Assembly: GCF_004337985.1 (NCBI RefSeq)
Contig: NC_043741.1
Coordinates: 6,905,937 to 6,969,936, forward strand
Reading direction: 5' to 3'
Length of the DNA: 64,000 nt
Source of the DNA: Pyricularia pennisetigena
Taxonomy: Eukaryota > Ascomycota > Sordariomycetes > Magnaporthales > Pyriculariaceae
Shown here: one piece after another, positions 33,603 to 43,350 of the stretch
How the letters are laid out: each line of letters starts with the position of its first letter
Position numbering within the stretch: the stretch's first letter is position 1
Notes under the pieces: model-generated
What the model saw: the letters and a program-made list of their open reading frames with translations, nothing else
Databases searched by the model: none
Told to the model about the DNA's origin: nothing
Program-made: the position numbers and the translations under genes

Positions 33603-34961
33603 GATGCCTACGAAAACTAACTCTTAGAATTAGAAGAGCCGTTTTTTTTTCTCCCCCACAGTGAAGGTTACTGTGAATTACCGCAACATTACTTTGACAT
33701 TATAGGTCTTGCTTACCAATCTATTAAGTCTTGGTGATTACACTTTCAAGTGGATATCATTCGGCCTAAATTGACCAGTCGAGTGACGTGTAGTGCAGAG
33801 ATGGGGTTGGGCAAGCTTGCAATCGAACCATCATTACCCAATATGACCGTTGGACGCCTCCAGGTTTTTGCGGCCAAGTTCTGCACGAAAATCGGCTAAC
33901 CTTACCTTCCAGGGAACACCGGGCCAAATAGCATCGCATCTTTGGGAACCTTTGGTATTTTTTTGAGGGGTTTCCTTATTTACTCTCCTACCAACTACGA
34001 CTCTTCTCCTCGTTGACTGGCAAGACCGGAGATGATTGGGTCACCCGACAGCCCAAACACAGAAATAAATGACTAGCCATCCAGAAAAAGCCTGACAAGG
34101 CCTAGCATCTCGGCAAAACGGGGCAGCAAAAGCTTGTCAGTGAACGCCAAGTGGGGCGTTAGCGGGGAGGCAGGGGGGAGCTCGGCGACGCTGGGGTAAG
34201 CTCGAGCCCTGTTTGTCCCGCCTGGGAGTATAGCGAGCGTACATTACCTGTTCCGAGCTGGCCGTTGTCTGCATGCAGGCAGATGATAATGCGTACTTGG
34301 GATGTCATGGAGCCACTTCTTTTCTCATTTATGGCAGTTTACCTTATAATGGCTGAGAGCTTTGCCTCGGTGAAAGCAAGGGTAGAAGTTTAAACCGGGG
34401 GCCTTCTCTCGTCCTTTTCTTCGGCTCCCTACCAATCCTTCTATTCTTCTTTCCTTCCTCACCCACAACACTCCCATCTCAATCGATCTAAACTCATCGT
34501 CCATTTATCTTGGAGTTTACTTGTCTTGAGCGTTGAAAACCATCCTGCCGTACCCCTTTTGTGCTTGTTGCGACGTTATCCGCCAAACAACACTCTTGCG
34601 TCTGAAAGCAATTCAGGGTCCCGTTCGCAAGCCACACCGTTTTGCGCCCAACGTTCTATGAACCGCGCACCCCACGGGAGTTTCGGAGAAGTGCTATTCG
34701 CATCCAGGAAAGCTAAGGTTTAGCAAAGGTAAGCATAACTCTGCCTTGACTCCTCATTTTACTCTTCTTAACTATCCACACACGAAATCCTTCTGTTATA
34801 CAAACCTCCTCTTGGCTACATTGGCTCTGTTTCTGTGGTTGTCCGTCCGACCGTTAAGAGCATACACCATCACACGTCAGGGCGCAAAGGGGCAAATCTT
34901 GCCCTCAAATCCCAAGTCCCAAGAGAAAAAAACAAATCATTCAACTCATTTCCCAAAAATT

Positions 34962-34997
<36 letters not shown>

Positions 34998-35198
34998 AAA
35001 CAAACAAGTTCATCTTCAAGACTCACTTTTCTTCTGGGCGCCGAGTCCCAAGATACCTTGGCATAATCGTCGAGCTGACACTTCCACCATAAACGAAGCG
35101 CAAAAGTACAAGAAAAACACATAAGGAGCGAGATCCACAGCAGAGTTCGACTCCAGCAGTCACCAGATTTGCATTTACGGGAAAAAGTAATAAAAAAA
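33603..35198. other. Intergenic and leader of the small membrane protein gene
   Basis: No supported coding region. Pyrimidine-rich sequence from about 34400 and a possible leader intron donor (G|GTAAGC at 34728-34733) suggest a long, perhaps spliced 5' leader for the gene at 35199. It includes a 34-nt A-run at 34963-34996. Confidence 0.5.
34963..34996 (+). repeat. Poly-A tract (34 nt)
   Basis: The longest homopolymer of the window, about 200 bp before the start of the 62-residue membrane protein. Confidence 0.9.
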
Positions 35199-35387
35199 AT
35201 GCCGGCAATCAACACAGCAGCTCTCGTCAAGCGCGAGGAGAACTGGGCCAAGCAGGAGGCCGGTGTCGTCGTCGTCTTTTGCCTCGTCTTTATCATCGCA
35301 TGCATCGTGGCCGGCGTCTTTATCCACAAGAAGCTCGCCGCCAGGAAGCAGAGGAAGGCCCATGCCGAAGCACAGGGTGGAAAATAA
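35199..35387 (+). CDS. Small single-pass membrane protein (62 residues)
   Basis: The ATG at 35199 is preceded by an A-rich context (AAAAAAATG). The 62-residue product has a short polar N-terminus (residues 1-21, with KREENWAKQE), one strong membrane helix at about 22-43 (VVVVFCLVFIIACIVAG) and a basic C-terminal tail (HKKLAARKQRKAH), which predicts the tail in the cytosol. No catalytic motif. I do not recognise a named family. The clean start, ideal membrane topology and preceding promoter-like pyrimidine tracts support a real gene. A 10-residue longer start at 35169 is not an ATG. Confidence 0.65.
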   Translation: MPAINTAALVKREENWAKQEAGVVVVFCLVFIIACIVAGVFIHKKLAARKQRKAHAEAQGGK

Positions 35388-36142
35388 AGCAATCAACAAA
35401 GCACAAGCATGGGATGAGGGGATGAAGCTCCGATGAGGCCTTTTACGGGTATCGTATATCTAGCGATTTAATCGAGGATGGTTACTGCATTCATTGTCTA
35501 TTTGATTCACTGATATCACTGCACTTTTGTGTAATCTTTATTCTTCTTCTTCTTCTAATTTTACTCTTCCCACTGTAACAACACCATACCACCCTGCGAG
35601 ATTGACCCTCCTATTCACAATACTCACGCAGGCAACGGCGCTCGACTGGTACGTTTGAGCTGCCAAGGTTCAGCTAGATGCGTTAGGGCCAACTCGAAAC
35701 GACCAGACTAAGGTTTGGATGCATTCCATCCTAACTTTGAAAAAGTCGAGTTTCGGCTATCTCCCCAGGAAAACATCCTCCGTAGCTACCTTTCGACTAC
35801 TGCTTACACAAGCCACTCGACCACTCATATGCGAGTGCAGGCCTGGGTTTCGTCGTTGAAGGGTGTAGACCTGACTCAATTGCGAATGTGCTAGACTCGT
35901 GCCGACGGAGCAGGTGAGCTTCCGAAGCTATACTAAAGAAGCCTAGACACTTGCATTTATGCGACGGGTAGCTTCTAAGCTAGGCCTTGACTTTGCGTCA
36001 TGACACGCAGAGCGATCACGCGGGAACTGATTTTTTTATGCTTGACACAGAGCAATGATGAATGGTATTCTTCCGACGCTAAGTTTACAGCATGAACTAC
36101 CTGCGCCTTGTACCAAGAACAAATGCAAGCTTGATACCCAGT
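35388..36142. other. Convergent intergenic region, no gene
   Basis: 3' flanks of the small membrane protein gene and the AA9 gene. Nothing else seen. Confidence 0.6.
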
Positions 36143-36964
36143 TTAGCAGCTGATAACGGCTGGTCCAGGTGGGTAATACACGCCTCCGGAACCGGACATG
36201 TCGGTGGCGCCATTGGCGCCGTAGATGTTGACGAGGATGCCGCGGTCGTTGGCCGTGTACGCGCCGGGGAACTTGACCGTCTGCGACGGGGAGAAGCTGC
36301 CCGAGCCCGAGACCTTGATCTGGGCGCACGAGCTGTAGAACTGGAACTGGTTCTGCCGGCTGGCCGAGTGCAGGGCCAGCAGCTCGACGCGCATCAGGTA
36401 CTGGCCGGGCGCGACGCACGACGGCAGGTTGAAGTAGTGCCAGCCCTGGTTCTGAATCAGCGTGTCGACGGCCCACTTCTTGGAGCCCGAGTCGAAGCCG
36501 ACCGAGTCGATCTTGAACCAGTTCGCGCTGTTGGGGTTGGCCGACGCGGCGTTGTCGACCTTGGCCAGGTATACCTGGATCGGGCCCTTGTGCGACGCGG
36601 CGATGGGGTTGTCGGGGTCGTTGGGGATCTGGGCGCCGCCGATGATGTGGCCGTAGTAGGCACCCACCCTGGCGCCCGATGGGACGTCGATGACGGCGGA
36701 CGAGGTGGTGCCCGGAGTGCCGCAGGTCAAGGAGTTGGAGCTGACGTCCATGACGGGGTTGTTGTTGCTGGGGGCCCGGATGCCCGTCAGTTGGCCCATG
36801 TCCTTGCCGTTGACGGACACTTTCTGTTCACATCCGAATCCTGATTAGCCAAATGACCTTTGTAAGTCGGCTAGGGGGAGGCTTATGGGCTAACGAACCT
36901 GGAAGATGGCATGGGCCTGCACCGCGGAGACGCAGGCGGCAACAGTAGTAAGTGAGAACTTCAT
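36143..36964 (-). CDS. AA9 lytic polysaccharide monooxygenase
   Basis: Secreted copper enzyme that oxidatively cleaves cellulose or related glucans. Exons 36964-36899 and 36823-36143 with a 75-bp intron (GTTCGT donor, GAACAG acceptor, phase 0); 248 residues. The signal peptide (residues 1-17) ends VQA, leaving the obligatory N-terminal His18 (HAIFQKVSVNG) that binds copper. The second histidine of the brace is His81 in YYGHIIGG, and the axial tyrosine is Tyr185 in QFYSSCAQI, with His174 and Gln183 nearby as in active AA9 proteins. Disulfide cysteines are present (SLTCG, PSCVAPG, SSCAQ). No CBM1 or GPI signal; the protein ends GPAVISC, shortly after the domain. Confidence 0.94.
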
Positions 36965-38509
36965 AAAGGGCAACAGGCTGTGATGACTCTATTCGACTAT
37001 GAAGGCTACCTTTTCCAGGAGATCGAGACGTCGCGGGATGGCAGGGTGACGTTTCAGATCTCATCAACGTTTGTTCACGATATGGGAAAGACGCATTTAT
37101 AGTCGATACAGCACAGCACCGACTATCAATCTAACGGCAGTTCTTCCGAAATCCTAAACAGGCATGTTGCTCTCCTTCCTATGCGGAATCTATAAACCGC
37201 GCAGGCTATCCGAACTTCATGAGACAGATAGAGTGCAGGCGGAGCCGAGAAGCCAAGATTTTGCTGGGTGCCACCCGGTGTACTCACTTGGACGGCTGGA
37301 CATTGTCCACAAATCATCGGCATTGAAATTCCCATCTCGCATGCGGGTGGCTGTGGGATACACTACCAAGCATCAAGTTCATGCCTGCGCAAGTCCGTCA
37401 AATCTGACAGGACGGAGGGCGGATGACTACTTTGACGTGAATACAGACAAGGGCCGGCAATCTATTCCCAGACAGTGAACATATTAGTCCGAGTCAGCTG
37501 GAGAACACGGTCCGGAAACCCCGTGATTGACGCCTCTGTGGGGGTGACCTCCGATGAGATACTGTGTGATATTTGCTGCGGCATGTATACAAGCGCCCGT
37601 GGGACATATGTAGAAAGGTGCTATATGCAAAACAATCGAACGGGAGGATGTTAGGAAGATCGACGAGTCCAATTCCAGCTCTGGGAAAGCCGTTCTTGGT
37701 TTCAGCTGGGGAATTATTCCACGGCCCAGAATCCCGTTTGAGAGGCCTTCTTTGCCATCTGTGTAACGCCATAGTTTGGAACGGATGTTTTAGGCAAAAA
37801 GCACTTCCTCCGCATCGCAGCCATAGAAAACGTCTGATTGTGGTTGGACCAAAGCAGCTTCCCAATAGAGACAAGTCGGAAGAAGGCTGCCTTTTTGGAA
37901 CCGAATATGAATGATAAATTGCGGTGTTGGACTGCCGACCCCATGACGATATCGATCTTGTTCCCAGAAAAGGAATGCTGTGAACAACAAATGCTGCCAA
38001 GCAAAGATATTTAATAAGGTATAATCTCCTGCATTAAAAATTAGACGCTTTCTGAGGCCAAGTTGAATGACAAAATGAAGAAAGGTGAAGAAGCCAAACA
38101 TGACGAGTGATGATTCTGGATCCTGGGGGATTGTTGCTCAGAGGGACATGGTAAAGGGTAGGTAAGAGTGCCCATCTTCCTGGAAGCTGGTTTGAGGGTT
38201 AGGGTCCAATTGAAATTCTGTTCAGCAAAGCTCAAGCAAACCATGACAAGGAGCAAGGAGCAGATGTGATTATGTCAGCGAAGCTTACAGCCAATCATAA
38301 CAACGGCTTTTGTCAAGGCAAATCCAATCAATGGGTGGATGGAAACAAGGCGCTGGGTGCGAGACGAGAAGCTTTGGTGATATTCGAGGAGCTGCCGGCA
38401 AACTACAATCACCACATTTCCTCACAATCCGTGCCGACGTCGACCTCCGAACATCCGAAGACCACTCAATTGTACCTGGCCCATCCTCGGCGCCGACCGT
38501 ATCTTTGAA
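36965..38509. other. Divergent intergenic region, no gene
   Basis: Between the AA9 gene and the complex I gene, with both promoters. Overlapping antisense frames at 37494-38004 and 37573-37914 read similar lengths in several frames, which suggests chance openness rather than coding. Confidence 0.5.
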
Positions 38510-39501
38510 ATGGCAAGCAAAATGACGCCTTTAATCCGCACCGCCGTCCGGTCGGCATGCCGCTCAACACCAAAGCCGCAGATCAGCATGAGCAGCAGGA
38601 CAATCTCTTCGACGGCCTCAAGACGTAGCGATACGCTCATGGTCGTACGTATTCCGCTCTTTAACCTTTTCATCGTTGGTCCTGCTTGCAAGTTGTTGAC
38701 ATGAAAGAAACCCTCGACCACAAACAGCACCGCAACACGCCCGACAACAACCCAGACATCCCCTTCAAGTTCTCGGCCCAGAACGAAAAGGTCATCACCG
38801 AAGTCCTGAAGCGCTACCCTCCCCAGTACAAAAAGGCCGCCGTCATGCCGCTGCTCGACATTGGCCAGCGTCAGCATGGCTTCACCAGCATCAGCGTCAT
38901 GAACGAGGTCGCTCGCATCCTCGAGATGCCTCCCATGCGCGTCTACGAGGTCGCCAGCTTCTACACCATGTACAACCGCACCCCCGTGGGCAAATACTTT
39001 GTTCAGGCCTGCACGACGGTATGTGACTTTCTGTTATATTACTCTGCAGCAGGAAATCTCTTTGCTTGGCACAGCTCAGGCCATTTNNGAAGATTCAAGC
39101 CTAGGAACTAGATGAAGAACAGACCGTTGCTAACTTTGCCCTCAAACTCACAGACACCATGCCAGCTCGGCGGCTGCGGCTCCGACGCCATCGTCAAGGC
39201 CATCAAGGAGGAGCTCGGCATCTCGCAGGGCCAGACCACCCCGGACGGCCTCTTCACCTTCATCGAGGTCGAGTGCCTCGGCGCCTGCGTCAACGCCCCC
39301 ATGATCCAGATCAACGATGACTACTACGAGGATCTGACCCCGGAGACCACCAAGAGCCTACTCGCCGGCCTCAAGGACCCCAGCAAGCCCGTGCCTCCCG
39401 CTGGTCCCCTGAGCGGCCGCCACTCGTGTGAGCACAGCGGAGGCCTCACGAACCTGACGAGCGAGCCATGGGGTATTGAGACCACGAGGAGTGATCTGTG
39501 A
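38510..39501 (+). CDS. nuo-24: NADH:ubiquinone oxidoreductase 24-kDa subunit (NDUFV2/NuoE type)
   Basis: Subunit of the NADH-binding arm of mitochondrial complex I; holds the 2Fe-2S cluster N1a. Exons 38510-38644, 38728-39018, 39154-39501; introns 83 and 135 bp, both phase 0; 257 residues. The first 40 residues are a basic, Ser-rich mitochondrial presequence. The first intron is placed so that DTLMV joins [10 protein letters not shown]; earlier AG acceptors would not keep the family sequence. Cluster ligands are Cys140 and Cys145 (ACTTTPC) and Cys183 and Cys187 (CLGAC). [22 protein letters not shown] and [11 protein letters not shown] are family blocks. The second intron contains two undetermined bases (39087-39088), so its length is approximate. 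Confidence 0.95.
39087..39088. other. Undetermined bases (2 N)
   Basis: Two N inside the second intron of the complex I 24-kDa gene; no effect on the coding sequence as modelled. Confidence 0.98.
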
Positions 39502-39927
39502 GGAGATTTTGGTTTGAAGTGCAGCAAGGGCCGAGCAGCTTGGGCAGGTAGAAACTAGTGGAATTATGGTTGATAAGATGTCATCTGTAAGAACGGATGG
39601 GTAAAAGACGAAGGGCAACACACCAAATTCTTTATTTTATTTTATTTTATGTACATACACTCTGTATTGTCAAATGCATCAAGGAAGGTTCAAGAAAGTA
39701 ACTGGACTTTTGCCCATGCTCCAAAACGGATATGGACGGGTTCAGACTCTGCTCGTGTTTGATGAGCTTCTTGGATGCTTAAGCTATAGAAAAATCCGAC
39801 AAGTTAAATCATACACATGGGCTGTTGCCCATCCTGAGATTGATAGAACGGCGTAATATAACCTCAAGAAACGCTCAAAATCCGCTCGCTGGCTACCAGG
39901 AAATGCCAACATGGGAGCAGGACGGAT
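39502..39927. other. Convergent 3' region, no gene
   Basis: Short spacer between the 3' ends of the complex I gene and the Kelch gene; includes a TTTTA repeat near 39630-39649. Confidence 0.6.
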
Positions 39928-41790
39928 CTAGTCCAACCTCAAGATCCACCCATCTCCTAACTTCCTCCCTGCCTCGTCGACACCGCCCCACACAACGATG
40001 GCATTCTCATCTGCAAACCCGGCGACGCCGGCCCAGCCCCTCGGCCCCGGTCCCGAGGCGGCACGCTCGTCGTCCTCGTCAAACGCCCGGCCCTGGATGC
40101 GATACCACCTGCCCTCGCCCGACTTGCGGCGAAGCACCTTGCTGAACCTGTCCATGGCGGACGCGGCGGTCATGCCGTGCGCGGGGACCTGGTAGGCCCA
40201 GGCGTCGTCGTAGAACTGGCCCGCCTCGGGGCCCTCGCCCAGGAGGACGACGATGTATTCGCGGCCGCCGCCGGCCGCGACGACGCGCATGCCATGGGCG
40301 ACTCGGGGCCCCGGAGAGGGATGCTGTGTGGCGTCCTCGGCCGTGTGGTCCGACTCCTCGCCGAGCGACCTCCACGAGCTGCTGCGGGCCGTAACGGTGA
40401 CCTCCTCGCCCAGCGCCGACTTGTCGTCAAACGTGTCCAGGCCGAGCACCAGATACTCGAGCGTCGCAATGTCCCCACCGAACCTGTACAGCCGGGATCT
40501 GCTCACGCAGATGGCGGCGCCCGCGATTCCTGCGCCGGGAGCATCGGGAAGCTGCTGCCAGACTCGCGTGTGCACGTCAAATGCCCAGACGTCGTTGGTC
40601 AGTGTGCCGTCGGCGAGCACGCCGCCGTGTACGAAAAAGGTGCCGTACCCGTCCGTCTCCTCGTCCACGGCCGCCGCGGCGATTTTGCCTACGATGGGTG
40701 CCTGCGGCGTCCCCACCTCGGCGCTGTCCCCCTCGGCCCACTCTCGCCAGTTGCTCGGCCTTCGGCCGGCGTGCTTGTTGAAGCCCCAGCTGCCGCCGCC
40801 CTCGCGCCTGCTGTGGCCGTGCTCGCCCGGCTTCCCTGGTCTGTCGGTCGCCGTGGCGCAGTGCTGGATCCGGGGGGAGGGGTAGGTCGGGTGCGCAACG
40901 GTGCTGAGCGTGAGAGGCGTGAGAGGGGCGGGCAGGGCTGGCGGTTGGGGGTCTAGGGCGGCCCAGTCGTGCGTCCTTGTGTCGAAGGCCCAGACGCGGC
41001 CACGCTCGTCCAGGGGAACTTTGCTGCTGATATCAGATCCACCAAAGATGAAAATGCGACTCCCGATGACGGCTGACGCATGGCCTGTGCGGGCAGGCGG
41101 TACCTTGTCTGCTGGAGGCGCGGGGCCGGCAGCGGCTTTCCCCTTGTCCACTCGACTGGGGCTGGGTGGTACAGGAGGCAGCTCGTCAGCTTGGTCGCCA
41201 ACGGCGGAGCTAGCGTCGTCGGGTACCGGCTCGTTGATGATGGGCAACTCTGGCGCAGAAGCCGTTGTCGGGGATGTGAGGGAAATCTCTGTGAGCTCCT
41301 TTTCCTTGCCTGTGCTCGCCATTTCCTGTTCCGTCAGAGTGACGCCCTCCTCCTGCGGCGCGTGCTCGACAGCCACGGGGGCGGCTACGGCCTTGATGGT
41401 GTAGTAGTCGGCGCTCGCGCCGCTCATGGGCAAGATGACGGCGTGCATGTCATTGGTGATCTGACCGCCGCGGGAGGATGTTTCGCCGCCAAATATGTAG
41501 GCCGTGTTGCCGACGACGTCGAGCGTGTGATTGGAGCGCGGGAGCGAATCCATCGAGATGCGCTCCCAGCTGGCCTTGATGGCGTTCCTGTCCGTGGGCG
41601 GGCCGCCCATGCCGGGAAGGGATGGCATGGACGGCAGGCTGACTTTGGGCATGGTGGGCATATTTGGCATGTTTGGCATATTAGGCATGTTGGGCATGTT
41701 CGGCATGTTGGGAAACTTCTTAGGTAGTGCCTGCGGAACGGTCTGTAGCACCTCGGTGGTGCGACGCTTAAGAGTGGCAAAGGACTCCAT
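39928..41790 (-). CDS. Kelch-repeat beta-propeller protein
   Basis: Single exon, 620 residues; role unknown. At least four Kelch-like blades are visible by their hydrophobic-GG motifs: NTAYIFGGE near residue 95, SRIFIFGGSD followed by VWAFDTRTHDWA, YGTFFVHGG with DVWAFDVHTRVWQQLP and SRLYRFGGD, and NAIVVWGGVDE near the C-terminus. Blades are separated by long acidic or Pro-rich insertions. The N-terminus has a short basic segment then an NMP tripeptide tandem repeat (residues 28-48). No F-box, BTB or signal peptide is seen, so a cytosolic scaffold is more likely than a secreted galactose oxidase-like enzyme. Starts at the first ATG; ends 426 bp from the convergent complex I gene. Confidence 0.82.
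   Translation of the reverse strand: MESFATLKRRTTEVLQTVPQALPKKFPNMPNMPNMPNMPNMPNMPTMPKVSLPSMPSLPGMGGPPTDRNAIKASWERISMDSLPRSNHTLDVVGNTAYIFGGETSSRGGQITNDMHAVILPMSGASADYYTIKAVAAPVAVEHAPQEEGVTLTEQEMASTGKEKELTEISLTSPTTASAPELPIINEPVPDDASSAVGDQADELPPVPPSPSRVDKGKAAAGPAPPADKVPPARTGHASAVIGSRIFIFGGSDISSKVPLDERGRVWAFDTRTHDWAALDPQPPALPAPLTPLTLSTVAHPTYPSPRIQHCATATDRPGKPGEHGHSRREGGGSWGFNKHAGRRPSNWREWAEGDSAEVGTPQAPIVGKIAAAAVDEETDGYGTFFVHGGVLADGTLTNDVWAFDVHTRVWQQLPDAPGAGIAGAAICVSRSRLYRFGGDIATLEYLVLGLDTFDDKSALGEEVTVTARSSSWRSLGEESDHTAEDATQHPSPGPRVAHGMRVVAAGGGREYIVVLLGEGPEAGQFYDDAWAYQVPAHGMTAASAMDRFSKVLRRKSGEGRWYRIQGRAFDEDDERAASGPGPRGWAGVAGFADENAIVVWGGVDEAGRKLGDGWILRLD
41647..41709 (-). repeat. In-frame NMP tandem repeat in Kelch gene
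   Basis: Seven 9-nt units encode six NMP tripeptides followed by TMP (residues 28-48 of the Kelch protein). Units vary at third positions. Confidence 0.9.
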
Positions 41791-42924
41791 GGTGGGTAAA
41801 CTCGCCAGAGAGTGAATCTCACGTCTTTGTCACTTATTGGTTGTCAGTAGAGGTCGGAAAATTGACCAGCAATACAGATGACGGTTGAATTATGTCTCCC
41901 AGGTCGGAATAAGACTGGGTCTGGGGATGGGGAGCCTACCAGTGAGCGTAGCTGAGCCAGGGAGTGAGGCCTGTTAGAAAGAGGGGAAGCTAGCTGAAGA
42001 GCTTGTGACGTAGGAATGTACCTGATGCGAATAAAGGTACCTCAACCGAAGTTAAGCAACGCGATTGAATAAATAAAACCTCAAAAAAAAAAAAAAAAAA
42101 ATACCAAGATGACACGACCATAGACTCTTGGGGTATCAGTTGATATTTTCGACGGTATGGATCAGAAGGGTGCAGAGACATAAATTGGGCCGCCCGGCCG
42201 GCCTGGCGTTAGCAACAAGAGGAAGCACCTTGCTCTGCCTCAAGAATTCACCAGGATCTACAGTCAATCCGATATCGACCCCAGCAGCCAGGGTGGGACA
42301 CGAGCCAAAAGTTGGCCAGTCATGGTCCCCGAGATGGGATGACGTGTGGGGGCAACCCAATTATCACGTTTGGAGAGACAGGACTAAAGAACTTGTCGAT
42401 GTTGAGTCCAGTGAGCATAAGTGCAGTGGACATGAACAGTTAGTTGCCAAACTAATCAAATCGAGTTTGTGGCTCTATATTGTCCGGGTTGAAACCAAGG
42501 ATAAGGTTAGTCATTGCAATTAACTCTATGTCCAGCGAACATAATATCAATCCGCCATACAACCCAGGCATGACATACCGACTACCTACCTATGAAGCGT
42601 GTAAGAACAAGCTTTAATGATGCCAATTGCAACCTGATCGATACCCACACGACTGGCACTGCTCCTCCGCTGGCCCGGCAACCGTGACGTGAATCGAATT
42701 CCGTTCCATCATTCCCGCAGGATCCTGATTTGTCCATCATTTTTGTTAAATACGAATTCCGGGATTGATTTCCCCTCGGACTTGACCAAAAGCCGAAGAA
42801 AAGCATCGGAAATATTGTGGAATCTGAGTCCACAGCCTTGGCATTGGTGAACTTGATTGACGTTTTGTGAGCTGTGGAAAGGATGTCTATATAGTCTATC
42901 TTAACAGCCTATTAATCTCATCTT
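41791..42924. other. Intergenic, no gene
   Basis: Promoter side of the Kelch gene and 5' flank of the tRNA. A 19-nt A-run at 42083-42101. The overlapping frames at 42128-42523 and 42136-42360 have no domain. Confidence 0.55.
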
Positions 42925-42996
42925 GGTCCTGTGGCGCAATGGTAGCGCGTTGCTTTCCGGTGGCAGAGGCTTTGGGTTCGAGTCCCAACGGGATCG
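42925..42996 (+). tRNA. tRNA-Arg, anticodon CCG
   Basis: A 72-nt intronless tRNA folds cleanly by hand: acceptor stem GGTCCTG/CGGGATC (with G-T pairs) and discriminator G; D-arm GCGC/GCGC with loop AATGGTA; anticodon stem TTGCT/GGCAG with seven-base loop TTCCGGT, giving anticodon CCG (reads CGG, arginine); five-base variable loop AGGCT; T-arm TTGGG/CCCAA with loop TTCGAGT. A-box (TGGCGCAATGG) and B-box (GGTTCGAGTCC) promoter elements are internal, and a T-run follows. Confidence 0.95.
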
Positions 42997-43350
42997 GTTG
43001 TTTCTTTTTTTGTATTTTTTAATTTTCGCCATCGTCATTTCATGATTTGAAAAGTAACTATGGTTATTGGGAGATCCTCCTCCAGTAGCAAGTGGGGCAT
43101 GAAGACTTAATCTGCAGTATTCCAGTCACCAAGCGCATCTGGGTAGAGACGAGTGTGCCTCTCGTTTTTGAGGGCGCACTTGTCGCTAGGCTATTCTGCA
43201 AACACTTTTTGACTGATTGCTTTGACTGACTGCCCGGCTTAGTCGGTGTGTGCCTTTCTCTGTATTAAAACCCAAGCTTCCAAATTATTATTGAACAGAT
43301 CTCAATCACAATCGGTACTGAATAGTTGTGTTACATTCCTTAGTTCCTGA
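42997..43350. other. Short intergenic spacer
   Basis: tRNA 3' flank and upstream side of the kinase relic. Nothing else seen. Confidence 0.5.
43005..43011 (+). terminator. Pol III terminator after tRNA-Arg
   Basis: Seven consecutive T eight bases after the tRNA 3' end, the usual RNA polymerase III stop signal; a second T-run follows at 43015. Confidence 0.8.

Noticed and set aside
35169..35198. Longer start for the 62-residue membrane protein
   Set aside because: The upstream start is not an ATG; the ATG at 35199 has an A-rich leader context and gives a cleaner topology.
36092..36844. 250-codon plus-strand frame opposite the AA9 gene
   Set aside because: Val/Gly/Asp-rich antisense shadow of a GC-rich exon; the minus-strand AA9 has intact catalytic residues and a signal peptide.
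38645..38700. Earlier AG acceptors for the first complex I intron (GCAAG, GAAAG)
   Set aside because: They break phase or insert residues absent from the family; the AAACAG acceptor at 38727 restores DTLMV-HRNTP.
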